DNA of 64,000 nucleotides from Streptomyces sp. NBC_01750 (GCF_035918095.1 NZ_CP109137.1:4280001-4344000), one strand, 5' to 3'; numbered from the stretch's first letter, positions 1 through 8,451 are shown. Numbers and translations are program-made. Notes: generated by a model not told the origin, from the letters alone.

Positions 1-757
1 CCAGCGCGGCGAGCACGGCCACACCCCGGTCGGTCTTCAGATGCTTGGCCGCTCCCTCGGCCCTGGGGCTGAGCACCGTCGCATCCGGCCGGTACTTGCC
101 GGTGAGGAAGCCGGACGCGAGCGCGTAGTACGGGACGGCGGCGAGACCGGCGCGGGCGGCCGTCTCCTGGCGCTCGCCCTCGTACGTTTCACGCGAGACG
201 AGGTTGTAGTGCGGCTGCAGCACGGAATAGCGGGACAGGCCCTCGCGCTCCGAGAAGTCCAGGGACGCCTGGAGCCGTTCGACGCTGAGGTTGGAGGTGC
301 CGATGGCGCGGACCTTGCCCTCCTTCACCAGCTCGTCGAGGGCGGTGATGATCTCCTCGACGGGGACGGCCGGGTCGTCGAAGTGCGTGTAGTACAGGTC
401 GATGTAGTCGGTGCGCAGCCGACGCAGCGACTCCTCGGCCGCGGCCTTGATCGTGGTGCCGGAGAGGCCCCTGTACCGGGGGTGCGCGCCGACCTTGGTG
501 GCGACGACGATCTCGGAGCGGTTGCCGCGCGCGGCGAGCCAGTTGCCGATGACGGTCTCGGACTCGCCGCCCTCGTTGCCCGGCACCCATGCGGAGTAGG
601 AGTCGGCGGTGTCGATGAAGTTGCCGCCCGCGGCGGCGTACGCGTCGAGCACGGCGAAGGACTGCGTCTCGTCGGCGGTCCAGCCGAAGACATTGCCGCC
701 GAGGGAGAGCGGAAAGACAGCCAGGCCCGAGGAGCCGAGGGTACGGAGAGAAGTCAT
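1..757 (-). CDS. aldo/keto reductase, 3' end cut off by the window edge
   Basis: The frame is open from an ATG at 757 to the window edge, giving the first 252 residues of an NADPH-dependent aldo/keto reductase, a cytosolic (alpha/beta)8-barrel oxidoreductase. The catalytic tetrad of the family is visible: Asp49 and Tyr54 in 'NFIDTADSYS', Lys88 in 'VVATKVG' and His125 in 'LYYTHFDD'. The N-terminal 'LRTLGSSGLAVFPLSLGG' also matches the family. The usual length is about 320 residues, so roughly the last fifth is missing because the window ends, not because the gene is broken. The physiological substrate cannot be told from the sequence. It is transcribed in the same direction as the cell-wall hydrolase behind it. 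Confidence 0.9.
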   Translation of the reverse strand, partial: MTSLRTLGSSGLAVFPLSLGGNVFGWTADETQSFAVLDAYAAAGGNFIDTADSYSAWVPGNEGGESETVIGNWLAARGNRSEIVVATKVGAHPRYRGLSGTTIKAAAEESLRRLRTDYIDLYYTHFDDPAVPVEEIITALDELVKEGKVRAIGTSNLSVERLQASLDFSEREGLSRYSVLQPHYNLVSRETYEGERQETAARAGLAAVPYYALASGFLTGKYRPDATVLSPRAEGAAKHLKTDRGVAVLAAL

Positions 758-922
758 ACGTTGATCAACAGCCGGACCGCGCCGCGCTATTCCGGGGTAC
801 CGAAACCCGGAACCCGGAACACCGGACCCCGGAACCCCGCTACGTGGAAACGCGGCCGCACGGACCGGCAGCCCTGGCGCCGGGGGGTGGGTGCCAGGGC
901 TGCCGGGAACCGCGGCGCGGGA

Positions 923-1987
923 TCAGACGGTGAGGCCCTTGCCCTGGAGCCAGGCCATCGGGTCGATGCCCGAGCCGCCCGGGGTGTGGACCTCGAGGTG
1001 CAGATGCGGGCCCGTGACATTGCCGGTCGCGCCCACGCGGCCGATCGTCTCGCCCGTCGTCACCTTCTGGCCCGCGCTGACGGACATCGACGACTGGTGG
1101 CAGTACCAGACCTCCGTACCGTCGTCGAGCTCCAGGACCGTGCGGTAGCCGTACGAGCCGGACCAGCCCGCAGACTTGACGGTGCCGCCGTGCACCGCCT
1201 TGACCGGCGTGCCCGTAGGGGCGGCGAAGTCCAGGCCGGTGTGGTAGCCCGAGGACCACATGGAGCCGGCCTCGCCGAAGGTGGAGGTGATCGTGTACGC
1301 GGAGGTGGGCAGCGCGAAGCTCTTGGCCAGGTTGGCGAGCCGCTCCTCCTCCGCCTTGGCCTTGGCGGCCTCCTCGGCCTTCCGCTTGGCGGCCTCGGCC
1401 TTCGCCTCCGCCGCCGTCTGCTGCTGCGTCGCCTCCGTCGCGGCCTTCTCGGCGGCGAGCTTCTCCGCGGCCGACTTCGCCTCGGCGTCCGCGTCGGCCT
1501 GCTGCTGCTCGGCCTGCTGGAGGATGCGGGCGCGCAGGGCCTCACCCGCGCCCCCCACGCCCGTTTCCGCGTCGGCGCCGTCGTCCGCGGCGAGGGTCAT
1601 CGTCGTGAGCGGCGAGGCGTTCACGTTCCCCGACTGCGCGTCGGAGTCGTCGGACATGAAGGAGCCCACGCCCGGCAGTGACTTGGCGTCGGGCAGTTTG
1701 TCCGCGATCGAGTCGGGAAGGTCCGGCAGCGATATGGAGACCGGAGGCTTGTCCTGCGCACTGGCCATGCCGCCCGCGCCGACCGCCGCGATCACACCGA
1801 CGCCGAGCACCGTGGAGCTGCGGGCGAGTCCGCCGCGCTGCTTCATGACACGGTGCCGGCCGCGCACCGGACGGACGGAGTCCTCGGTGGGGTTCCATTC
1901 CTCCCATGCCCGCTCCGCTACCTCTTCGCCGAAGAAGTCGGATTGAAAGGGGGTTTCGGGGGCAGGGGCAGGTTTGTTGGACGCCAC
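923..1987 (-). CDS. secreted M23 peptidoglycan endopeptidase with coiled coil
   Basis: A 354-residue protein. A cytoplasmic N-terminus of about 55 residues is followed by a hydrophobic export segment (about 57-77, 'GVGVIAAVGAGG') ending in 'ASA'. Next comes a long Ala/Glu/Lys/Gln coiled coil (about 150-230), then a C-terminal M23 LytM domain. The zinc ligands are visible in 'GYHTGLDFAAP' (His and Asp) and in 'HLHLEVH'. The family cleaves peptide cross-links in peptidoglycan outside the membrane. I chose the GTG at 1987 because GAAAGGAG lies about 9 nt upstream. The open frame runs on to 2182, but that part is the riboswitch leader. The upstream ydaO element suggests control by cyclic-di-AMP, as is common for actinobacterial wall hydrolases. 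Confidence 0.9.
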   Translation of the reverse strand: MASNKPAPAPETPFQSDFFGEEVAERAWEEWNPTEDSVRPVRGRHRVMKQRGGLARSSTVLGVGVIAAVGAGGMASAQDKPPVSISLPDLPDSIADKLPDAKSLPGVGSFMSDDSDAQSGNVNASPLTTMTLAADDGADAETGVGGAGEALRARILQQAEQQQADADAEAKSAAEKLAAEKAATEATQQQTAAEAKAEAAKRKAEEAAKAKAEEERLANLAKSFALPTSAYTITSTFGEAGSMWSSGYHTGLDFAAPTGTPVKAVHGGTVKSAGWSGSYGYRTVLELDDGTEVWYCHQSSMSVSAGQKVTTGETIGRVGATGNVTGPHLHLEVHTPGGSGIDPMAWLQGKGLTV

Positions 1988-2009
1988 GGAGGCGTGCTCC
2001 TTTCCTTCC

Positions 2010-2150
2010 TTCTCGCCTACCGGGTTAGCTGACGGGTTCGGAGCAGGAAGGTCTCCTACGAGCGCTTCGACCGCGAACAGAGCGGCAAAATGTGCCCGAT
2101 TCACCCCAATTGGTGGTTCCCCGGTTCCCTTGCGGGATTCGGCGCGTGCG
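2010..2150 (-). promoter_or_regulatory. cyclic-di-AMP riboswitch (ydaO/yuaA type)
   Basis: On the minus strand the leader of the M23 gene contains the conserved ydaO blocks in the right order: 'GAATCCCGCAAGGGAACC', then 'GGGGAACCA', 'GGGGTGAATC', and after a variable arm 'CCGAACCCGTCAGCTAACC' followed by 'GGTAGGCG'. The terminal 'GGCG' can pair with 'CGCC' near 2140 to close P1. The 3' end is about 25 nt from the GTG start, so an effect on transcription or on ribosome access is possible. The family senses cyclic-di-AMP and is known upstream of rpf and peptidase genes in Streptomyces. Confidence 0.9.
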
Positions 2151-2369
2151 CACGGTGCCGTCTCTTGCGACGACTGGGACAACCGCGCTGCGTTATCGAA
2201 CGTTAATAGACACCAGGGCCCGATTCCAAGCTGTTCCGACTGATCATTAACTTCATCGGCCAGGACTTACCTGGACACAAGCGGCCGGAATCGGGCGACT
2301 TGGCCGATGAGCGGACCACACCGCACTTCTGACGGTGCTTCAAATGTTATGCGGAGGGGTGTCCTTCGA

Positions 2370-3560
2370 CTACACACGGTCGCGGCCCGACTCCTCCCGC
2401 TCCTCCTTGACCACAGGTACGGTCCCTCCACGCTCCGGCCGCCCGTTGGCCGGACGGCCGACCGCCAGCAGCGCCATGTCGTCGTTGGTGCCGCCGCCCG
2501 TGTACCGGCGTACATCGTCGAGGAGCGCGTCCAGCAGCTCCTCGGGCCCGGGAAAATGCCGACCGCCGAGCCGCTCGCCGGGGTCGTAGAAGACATCGTC
2601 CGCGTTACGCGCCTCGGACAGCCCGTCGGTGTAGAGGAGCAGCGTGGCACCGGCCGGGAACGGATACTCATCCGCCAGATCCGGCAAGCTCCCCAGATCG
2701 CCCATCCCCAGCGGCAGGGCGTGCTCGGTCGGGCGCAGCCTGTCCACATCGCCGTCGGGGTACAGCACCAGCGGCTCCGGATGGCCACGGTTGACCACCC
2801 GCACCCCGGCCGCGCCGCGCGGAACCTCGGCGAGTACGGCGGTGGTGAATCCCTCGAACACGTCCAGACTGTCCCGCCGCGTGCCCTCGCGAGTGAGCGC
2901 CCGCTCCAGGCGTGCGGCGACACCCTCGAGTGATCTCTCCTGCTCGGCCGCCTCCCGGAACGCCCCGATGACCACGGCCACGGCCTCGACCGCCTCCATC
3001 CCCTTGCCCCGGACGTCGCCCACGACCAGCCGTACACCGTGCGGAGTGTCCTGTACGGCGAAGAGGTCGCCGCCGACGAGCGCGTCCTTCTGCGCCGCCT
3101 CGTACCGGGCGGCGATCCGCAGCCCGCCGATCCGGTCGAGTGGGGTGGGCAGCACGGCGCGCTGCGCGTTTTCCGCGATGACGCGGGCGGAGGCGAGTCG
3201 CTGCCCGCTGAGCCGTACGACCCGGTTGATGAAGAGCGCCAGGCCGGCGACGGTGATCACGGTGAACAGCTCGGTGTTCGCCGAGGTCTGGCTCAGAGTC
3301 CCGTTGTAGATGTGCAGACCCACCACACCGGCGACGGCGGCCATGCCGGTCAGCAGAGTGGCGAGCCAGGAGAAGAACGGTGCGGCGATCAGCGGAGCGG
3401 CGGCGAAGAGCGGGGATGCGGTGAACTCGGACGGGGTGAGGAGATCGAAGACCAGACCGCCGATGATCATCAGCGAGGGCAGTGCGAGGACAAGGCGATG
3501 AGCGCTGGTGCCGCCGTCCTGCTCTCGCTGCCCCACCAGTGATCTCCTTGACCAGTCCAT
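2370..3560 (-). CDS. membrane-linked PP2C/SpoIIE-type serine phosphatase
   Basis: A 396-residue protein. The N-terminal third has about four hydrophobic segments (residues 22-110, such as 'LVLALPSLMIIGGLVFDLL' and 'FTVITVAGLALFINRVV'). A short linker leads to a SpoIIE/PP2C-like phosphatase domain (about 140-375). Metal-binding motifs of the family are visible: 'VGGDLFAV', 'VVGDVRGKGMEA', 'YTDGLSEAR' and 'TNDDMALLAV'. Such proteins dephosphorylate anti-anti-sigma or other phosphoserine regulators at the membrane. The ATG at 3560 is chosen because the frame farther upstream runs into the tRNA. No strong Shine-Dalgarno sequence is visible, so the start is uncertain. No anti-sigma kinase is encoded nearby. 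Confidence 0.8.
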   Translation of the reverse strand: MDWSRRSLVGQREQDGGTSAHRLVLALPSLMIIGGLVFDLLTPSEFTASPLFAAAPLIAAPFFSWLATLLTGMAAVAGVVGLHIYNGTLSQTSANTELFTVITVAGLALFINRVVRLSGQRLASARVIAENAQRAVLPTPLDRIGGLRIAARYEAAQKDALVGGDLFAVQDTPHGVRLVVGDVRGKGMEAVEAVAVVIGAFREAAEQERSLEGVAARLERALTREGTRRDSLDVFEGFTTAVLAEVPRGAAGVRVVNRGHPEPLVLYPDGDVDRLRPTEHALPLGMGDLGSLPDLADEYPFPAGATLLLYTDGLSEARNADDVFYDPGERLGGRHFPGPEELLDALLDDVRRYTGGGTNDDMALLAVGRPANGRPERGGTVPVVKEEREESGRDRV

Positions 3561-3705
3561 CCACGGCTGCGGACGGTACCGCGCTCTTCCCAGGCTGGCC
3601 GCAGCCGCGCCGTGCTGCGACTCTCCGTCCGCCAACCGGGCGACGGCGGCGGCGATCGGCCGGGTACGAAGACAAGTGGCCCGGCGCTCTGATGCCGGGT
3701 ACGAC

Positions 3706-3740
3706 AGTGGCCCGGCACTCTGATCGAGTGCCGGGCCACT
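3706..3740 (-). terminator. hairpin terminator behind tRNA-fMet
   Basis: A perfect 15-bp stem (AGTGGCCCGGCACTC at 3706-3720 with its complement at 3726-3740) and a 5-nt loop lie just 3' of the initiator tRNA. A decayed second copy of the same arm is at about 3674-3699, suggesting a local duplication. There is no U-tract, as is usual in Streptomyces. Confidence 0.75.
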
Positions 3741-3748
3741 GGCTGCAG

Positions 3749-3822
3749 TAGCGGGGACAGGATTTGAACCTGCGACCTCTGGGTTATGAGCCCAGCGAGC
3801 TACCGAGCTGCTCCACCCCGCG
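3749..3822 (-). tRNA. initiator tRNA-fMet (CAU)
   Basis: A full cloverleaf with anticodon CAU. Initiator features are present: three G-C pairs next to the anticodon loop (GGG/CCC in 'CTGGGCTCATAACCCAG') and no Watson-Crick pair at 1-72 (C1 opposite U72). The 3' CCA is not encoded. Confidence 0.95.
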
Positions 3823-4063
3823 TCGGTGAACACAACCTTACGCCATCCGGAGCAAGATCAACTCCATTTTCCGGGTCCGCCTGCTCCGAAGCCTCTCCGG
3901 AGCCCCCGGACGGCCGCGGCCCAGGCTTGCGCAGCGCCTTCGCCGTCCCGCGACGGACGCCCGACGCGGACGCGAAGGTGAGCGGCTTGCCTGAGTCCAC
4001 CGGGGTGGCGTGGGCGGCGGCGAGCGGGACAAGGGTGGTGATCCAGTCGTCGGGTCCGGTCAA
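3800..4063 (-). CDS. possible small ORF after the sigma factor, doubtful
   Basis: An 87-codon frame begins with TTG (4063) in a 4-nt overlap (TTGA) with the sigma-factor stop. Its translation ('DDWITTLVPLAAAHATPVDS...') has strong G/C third positions for the first 60 codons. However, its last codons run into the initiator tRNA, which is unusual for a real gene. There is no recognisable domain. It could be a chance frame or the remnant of a third gene in the sigma-factor operon. Confidence 0.25.
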   Translation of the reverse strand: MTGPDDWITTLVPLAAAHATPVDSGKPLTFASASGVRRGTAKALRKPGPRPSGGSGEASEQADPENGVDLAPDGVRLCSPTRGGAAR

Positions 4064-5325
4064 GCGGGGGGCAGCAGCCGGGCCGCACGCATCTGGAGGT
4101 AGCGCGTCTCCGGAACGCTGAGCGTGCGCTGGGCCGCCAGCTGGTAGGCGGCTCGGGCGCCTTCGATGTCCCCAGCCTTCTCCAGCAGGTGCGCGCGTAC
4201 GGCGTCGAGCCGGTGGTGGCCCGCCAACCGGTCCTCCAGCTCGGCGACTTCGGCCAGCCCGGCCTCGGGTCCGTGCACCATGGCGACGGCCACGGCACGG
4301 CCCAACTCGGCCATGGGCGCGGGCGCGTGGGACCTCCCGTGCCGAAGGCCATGGGGGAGTACGAGGAGGTCGTACAGAGCGAGAATCTGCGGCCAGTCGG
4401 TGTCCTCGGCACGAGCGGCCTCGTCGTGCAGCGCCGCGATCGCCGCCTGCAGCTGGTAGGCCCCGGCCGGCCCCTCGGACAGGGCCTCCTCCACCAGTGC
4501 GCTGCCCTGGGTGATCGCCTCCCGGTCCCAGCGGCTGCGGTCCTGCTCGTCGAGCGGAACGAGCTCGCCGTGCGGTCCGGTGCGGGCCGCGCTGCGCGCG
4601 TCGGTGAGGAGCATCAGCGCCAGCAGCCCGGTCACCGCACCCTCCTGCGGCAGGAGCCGGCGTACGGCCCGGGTCAGCCGGATCGCTTCGGCGGCGAGAT
4701 CGGCGCGGTGCAGATCGCTGCCGGAGGTCGCCGTATAGCCCTCGTTGAAGATCAGGTAAAGCACCTGCAGCACAGCCTCGAGCCGCTGATCGCGGTCCTC
4801 GGGCCCCGGCTGCCGAAACGGCACTCCCTTCACCTTCTGCTTGGCCCGGCTGATGCGCTGCGCCATGGTCTCCTCCGGGACGAGATGCGCACGGGCGATC
4901 TCGGCCGTGGTCAGACCGCCGACGGCACGCAGGGTGAGCGCGACCTGCGCGGCCGGCGTGAGTTCGGGGTGACAGCACAGGAAGAGCAGGGTGAGGGTGT
5001 CGTCGTCGGACGGTGCGCGGCTCTCTCCGGGGGCGGGCGCCGTGAAGGCGTCTCGTGGCGTGAGCGCCGCGGCCGTCTCCTCACGTCGGCGCCGCGCCTC
5101 GTCGCTGCGCAGCGCTTCCGTGAGCCGGCGCGAAGCGACCTTGATCAGCCAGCCTCGCGGATTGTCGGGCCGCCCGGCCGCGGGCCACTGCTGCGCGGCC
5201 GCGAGCAGCGCCTCCTGTACGGACTCCTCGGCCAGATCGAAATGCCCGTACCGGCGCACCAGCGCACCGAGAACCTGCGGCGCGTGCAGGCGCAGCAGGT
5301 CCTCGATGCCGGTCGTACGTCTCAC
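4060..5325 (-). CDS. ECF42-group RNA polymerase sigma factor with long C-terminal extension
   Basis: A 421-residue protein. Region sigma-2 lies at about 5-75 ('GHFDLAEESVQEALLAA', 'NPRGWLIKVASRR') and sigma-4 at about 120-175 ('LTLRAVGGLTTAEIARAHL', 'ISRAKQKV'). These are followed by about 240 residues of helical repeat-like extension with the group's 'LIFNEGY' motif. Such a long extension is the hallmark of group ECF42, whose activity depends on the extension rather than on a classical anti-sigma factor. The start is GTG at 5325, overlapping the DGPF gene stop by 4 nt (GTGA), so translation is probably coupled. A matching ECF42-type promoter lies in front of the two-gene operon and suggests autoregulation. 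The signal sensed is unknown. Confidence 0.9.
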   Translation of the reverse strand: MRRTTGIEDLLRLHAPQVLGALVRRYGHFDLAEESVQEALLAAAQQWPAAGRPDNPRGWLIKVASRRLTEALRSDEARRRREETAAALTPRDAFTAPAPGESRAPSDDDTLTLLFLCCHPELTPAAQVALTLRAVGGLTTAEIARAHLVPEETMAQRISRAKQKVKGVPFRQPGPEDRDQRLEAVLQVLYLIFNEGYTATSGSDLHRADLAAEAIRLTRAVRRLLPQEGAVTGLLALMLLTDARSAARTGPHGELVPLDEQDRSRWDREAITQGSALVEEALSEGPAGAYQLQAAIAALHDEAARAEDTDWPQILALYDLLVLPHGLRHGRSHAPAPMAELGRAVAVAMVHGPEAGLAEVAELEDRLAGHHRLDAVRAHLLEKAGDIEGARAAYQLAAQRTLSVPETRYLQMRAARLLPPA

Positions 5326-5735
5326 ACATCGCCTCCGCCGTCCTGGATGGGCCGGATGACCACCGGATAGGGGGGAGCCCCCTCGGGCCCCGGGCAGGTC
5401 GCGATGCGCGCGGCGATCTCGGTGACCCGCTCCAGGCTCTCGCAGTCGAGAACCCAGTACCCGGCGAGCAGCTCCTTGGTCTCCCCGTACGGACCGTCCG
5501 TGATCACGGGCCGCCCGTCCTTGCCGGCACTGACGAAGCGGGTCTGCGCGGGCTCGGCCAGGCCGTGGCCGTCGACAAACTCACCGGACTCGGAGAGGTC
5601 GTTGTTGACCTCGCCCATGAAGGCGAACATCGCCTGCAGTTCCTTCTCGCTCCAGGCCGGGCTGTGCTCCGAAGCCTGGCCGCGCATGGCCTCGTAGTCG
5701 GCCTGCGAGCCCTGGACCATCACCAGATACTTCAT
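5322..5735 (-). CDS. YCII-related DGPF-domain protein, ECF42 partner
   Basis: A 137-residue protein of the YCII/DGPF family, with the signature as 'ITDGPYGETKELLAGYWVLD' (DGPY at 80-83) and the typical N-terminus 'MKYLVMVQGS'. DGPF genes are the standard neighbours and regulatory targets of ECF42 sigma factors. Their biochemical role is not established; YCII folds are ferredoxin-like and some may be enzymes. The ATG at 5735 has GGGAG about 7 nt upstream. The gene overlaps the sigma-factor start by 4 nt. It is unlikely to be an anti-sigma factor, because the family is soluble and lacks a zinc motif. Confidence 0.9.
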   Translation of the reverse strand: MKYLVMVQGSQADYEAMRGQASEHSPAWSEKELQAMFAFMGEVNNDLSESGEFVDGHGLAEPAQTRFVSAGKDGRPVITDGPYGETKELLAGYWVLDCESLERVTEIAARIATCPGPEGAPPYPVVIRPIQDGGGDV

Positions 5736-5788
5736 GGTTTCACTCCCTCGGATGCGTTGCCGCCCCTTGTGGGCAACTCTCACAGGGG

Positions 5789-5817
5789 ACGTCGCGGCCG
5801 ATGACGGATTCTCGACA
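5789..5817 (-). promoter_or_regulatory. ECF42-type promoter of the DGPF-sigma operon
   Basis: On the minus strand a TGTCGA (5817-5812) is followed after 17 nt by CGAC (5794-5791), about 55 nt before the DGPF start codon. The known ECF42 promoter has TGTCGA at -35 and CGA/TC at -10, so this fits closely. It would make the operon autoregulated. Confidence 0.7.
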
Positions 5818-6126
5818 CCTCGCGCAGAAAATTTCCGGAACAACCCGTCAGGACCACTCAGCGGGAACATCCTCCGGGGTGTCCCAGTGGTCCGGCCCGT
5901 GGGAGAAATCCCGCGATCCGCCCATTCGGCCCGGCCGGAGGTATCCCTCGCCGGGGCCGGGAGCGGAAAGGGATCAGAAGGCGGCAGCCCAGGGCCGCCG
6001 CCGCACCGACGCAGGATGAGCAGCCCGTCGGAACCGCCCCGTGAACAGCTCGCGGCTACCGCGGCAGGAACCCTCACGGCCACCCGCGGCGAGTGACGTG
6101 GGGCCGGCCGGAGCATTGCCTTCGAC

Positions 6127-6199
6127 GGGTGAACGCCGGATCACCGGAGGCGGCTTTCTCACCCGTTCCGGGTGATGTCCACTCACCCGCTCAGGGGGA
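6127..6199. promoter_or_regulatory. cluster of TCACCC-N5-GGGTGA inverted repeats before the luxR-type gene
   Basis: This 670-nt gap (5736-6407) holds the ECF42 promoter and, farther right, these repeats. A perfect copy, TCACCC-GTTCC-GGGTGA, is at 6159-6175 and an imperfect one (TCACCC-GCTCA-GGGGGA) at 6183-6199. An everted copy (GGGTGA-N8-TCACC) is at 6127-6145. The same element precedes two downstream units (8140 and 9888), so it is a good candidate operator of the regulator encoded at 6408. No other coding signal was seen in the gap. Confidence 0.6.
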
Positions 6200-6407
6200 A
6201 CCACCAGTACCCGAACGGGACCGCTGACCGATCGCCCGACCCGACTCCGCTCACCGGCGCCCGGCCCGCCCGCCTGGCGATCATGAACATGCGCGGTGAA
6301 GATTGACGGGTCGGTCCAAGTGCCGTCGGCACACGTGGCGACTGAACAGGTCGGCACGGTACATACGGTTGGCAGGACAAGGCAGCCGACAGCCAGATGG
6401 TGGTCGC

Positions 6408-8072
6408 ATGCCCCGGAGCACAACCTCCGCAGCGCCGGACAGCGGCGGAGCCCCCCGTATCGCCCGGACACCCGCAGTACACACGGCCGGACTCCGTACC
6501 ACGGAGCCGCATCCGGATCCGACCGGCGACCCGCTGCTGGCCGCGAAGTTCTCCGTGCCCTCCGTTCCGGAGTCCTTCGTGCGCCGCAGGCGCCTGCTGG
6601 ACCGCCTCGCCGACGGAACGGCGGGACCACTGACTCTGATCACGGGCCCGGCCGGCGCCGGAAAGACCATTCTCGCCGCCTCGTGGACGGCCCGTGCGAC
6701 GGCACCCCACCCGGTCGTGTGGCTGACTCTCGAGGACGACGACAGCCCGCCGGGCGTGTTCTGGACGTACGTCCTCGAAGCCTTCCGTCACCACCGCGTG
6801 ACGCTGCCTGACACCGTCGGCGCCCCCACGCGCGCCGACACCGTCGACCGTTCCCTGCTGGTCAGGCTGGCTTCCGCGCTGGCCGGGCTGGACCAACCGG
6901 TGGTTCTCGTACTCGACGGCCTCGACCGGGTGCCCGACCGCGAGGTGGCCTCTGGCCTGACATTCATCCTGAGCCACGCGGGACCGCAGCTGCGTCTGGT
7001 GCTGATCAGCCGGGTCGATCCGCTGCTCCCTCTGCACCGCTACCGCGCCGAGGACAGCATCTGTGAGATCCGCAGCGCCGACCTGGCGTTCACCCGGCAC
7101 GAGACCGCGACGCTGCTGCGGCGGCACGGCCTGGCCTCGCCGGCGGAGACCGTCGAGGCCCTCACCCGGCGCAGCGAGGGCTGGGCCGCCGGACTGCGAC
7201 TGTGTGCCCTGGCCATGCAGCGGACCGACGACCCGACCGGCTTCGCCCGGTCGTTCGCCCTTTCGCAGAGTGCCGTCGCCGACTATCTGCTTGCCGAAGT
7301 CGTCGAGGCCCAGCCCGCTGACACCCGGGACCTGCTGGTGCGTACGAGCATCCTGAACCGGGTGCACCCGCAGCTGGCGAATCTGCTGACCGGACGCGAG
7401 GACGCCGAGGGGATCCTGGCCGGGCTCACCCGCGACAACACGTTCGTCGAACCCATCGGTGACACGCCCTGGTGCCGCTTCCACCCGCTGTTCACCGAGG
7501 TTCTCCACGCCTATCTGCGCAGCCACCAGCCCGGCCTCGAACCGCAGCTGCATCGCCGCGCGGCACGCTGGTTCGCCGACGCCGGCCTGGTCTCGGAAGC
7601 CATGGAACACGCGGCCGCGGCAGGGGACTGGGAGTACGCCGCCGCCCTGATCGTCGATCACCTGGCCCTCGGCGGCTCACTCACCGGCCCGGACACACAC
7701 CGGCTGGAGCGGCTCTTCGCCGGCATGCCGGCCGACCTCCCGGGAGCCGCCCCCTGGCTGCGCCATCTGCTCGAACAGCGGCCGGAACTCACCAGCGCCC
7801 AACCGTGGGTCACCGAGCGCGCGGCATCCGCCGACAGCACGCCGGCCCTGGAGGGCGGCCCGGCGGACGTCGTTCTCGTCGAGTCGCTCAGCGACCGCGA
7901 ACGCGACGTACTGCGGCTTGCCGCGGAGATGATGTCGACCGAGGAGATCGCCGCGGAGCTGTATGTGTCCGTCAATACGGTGAAGACGCATCTGAGGAGC
8001 ATCTACCGCAAGCTTGCCGTTTCCCGGCGAAGCGATGCGGTCCGTCGGGCGAGGCAGTTCCACCTGCTCTGA
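6408..8072 (+). CDS. MalT-like ATP-dependent LuxR-family regulator
   Basis: A 554-residue cytoplasmic STAND-type regulator. A P-loop ATPase domain carries Walker A 'GPAGAGKT' (80-87), a Walker B-like 'VVLVLDGLDRV', and 'LVLISRVDPLLPLHRYRA' typical of the MalT/AcoK group. A C-terminal LuxR helix-turn-helix spans about 494-554 ('LSDRERDVLRLAAE', 'VSVNTVKTHLRSIYRKL'). Compared with MalT (about 900 residues) the TPR sensor between ATPase and HTH is short, so ligand sensing may differ. The ATG at 6408 is chosen from coding bias; no clear Shine-Dalgarno sequence is seen. It heads a co-directional set of stress-type genes that share its upstream inverted repeat, so it probably controls them and itself. 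Confidence 0.85.
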   Translation: MPRSTTSAAPDSGGAPRIARTPAVHTAGLRTTEPHPDPTGDPLLAAKFSVPSVPESFVRRRRLLDRLADGTAGPLTLITGPAGAGKTILAASWTARATAPHPVVWLTLEDDDSPPGVFWTYVLEAFRHHRVTLPDTVGAPTRADTVDRSLLVRLASALAGLDQPVVLVLDGLDRVPDREVASGLTFILSHAGPQLRLVLISRVDPLLPLHRYRAEDSICEIRSADLAFTRHETATLLRRHGLASPAETVEALTRRSEGWAAGLRLCALAMQRTDDPTGFARSFALSQSAVADYLLAEVVEAQPADTRDLLVRTSILNRVHPQLANLLTGREDAEGILAGLTRDNTFVEPIGDTPWCRFHPLFTEVLHAYLRSHQPGLEPQLHRRAARWFADAGLVSEAMEHAAAAGDWEYAAALIVDHLALGGSLTGPDTHRLERLFAGMPADLPGAAPWLRHLLEQRPELTSAQPWVTERAASADSTPALEGGPADVVLVESLSDRERDVLRLAAEMMSTEEIAAELYVSVNTVKTHLRSIYRKLAVSRRSDAVRRARQFHLL

Positions 8073-8139
8073 CAGCGGCACCCGGCGTCGGGATGCATGC
8101 TCGGCATGCGGGCCCGGGGCGCAGGCCCGGGACGCGGGC

Positions 8140-8156
8140 TCACCTCATCCGGGTGA
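8140..8156. promoter_or_regulatory. inverted repeat TCACCT-N5-GGGTGA upstream of the 65-aa gene
   Basis: The copy at 8140-8156 (TCACCT-CATCC-GGGTGA) has one mismatch from the perfect palindrome and ends 70 nt before the start codon of the next gene. It lies at nearly the same distance as the copy upstream of the gene at 9981. Confidence 0.6.
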
Positions 8157-8226
8157 TGCCGCACCGGCCGCACATCGGCCAGCATGCAAAGGAGACGATT
8201 CTCCAGGACCATGGGAAGTGCGGGCC

Positions 8227-8424
8227 ATGCGTTACGAGTTCCGCGTCACCGGCCGCCTGTCCACGCCGGTCGCAGAGGCCTTCCCCGAGCTGGCGGAAGT
8301 GCCCGCCCCACAGCAGACACTGCTCTTCGGCCCCGTCACCGACGAGGCGCATCTGTACGGACTGCTCATGCGCTTCCAGGACATGGGCCTGCGCGTGGTC
8401 GAGATGCGCCGGCTGCCGGACTGA
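8227..8424 (+). CDS. small conserved protein of unknown function, 65 aa
   Basis: A 65-residue acidic protein ('MRYEFRVTGRLSTPVAEAFPEL...') with a predicted beta-alpha-beta pattern, no cysteines and no membrane segment. Its length and pattern ('LYGLLMRFQDMGLRVVEMRRL' at the end) suggest a single compact ACT- or ferredoxin-like fold, but I cannot name a family. It sits between the LuxR-type regulator and the DUF2252 gene, 27 nt before the latter, and has the shared inverted repeat in front. It is probably the first gene of a two-gene unit with DUF2252. Confidence 0.8.
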   Translation: MRYEFRVTGRLSTPVAEAFPELAEVPAPQQTLLFGPVTDEAHLYGLLMRFQDMGLRVVEMRRLPD

Positions 8425-8451
8425 CCGGTCCGGAGAGGCAAGGAGGCCTCG

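Noticed and set aside
1988..2182. Longer N-terminus for the M23 peptidase
   Set aside because: The extra frame is the ydaO riboswitch; the GTG at 1987 has a proper Shine-Dalgarno site.
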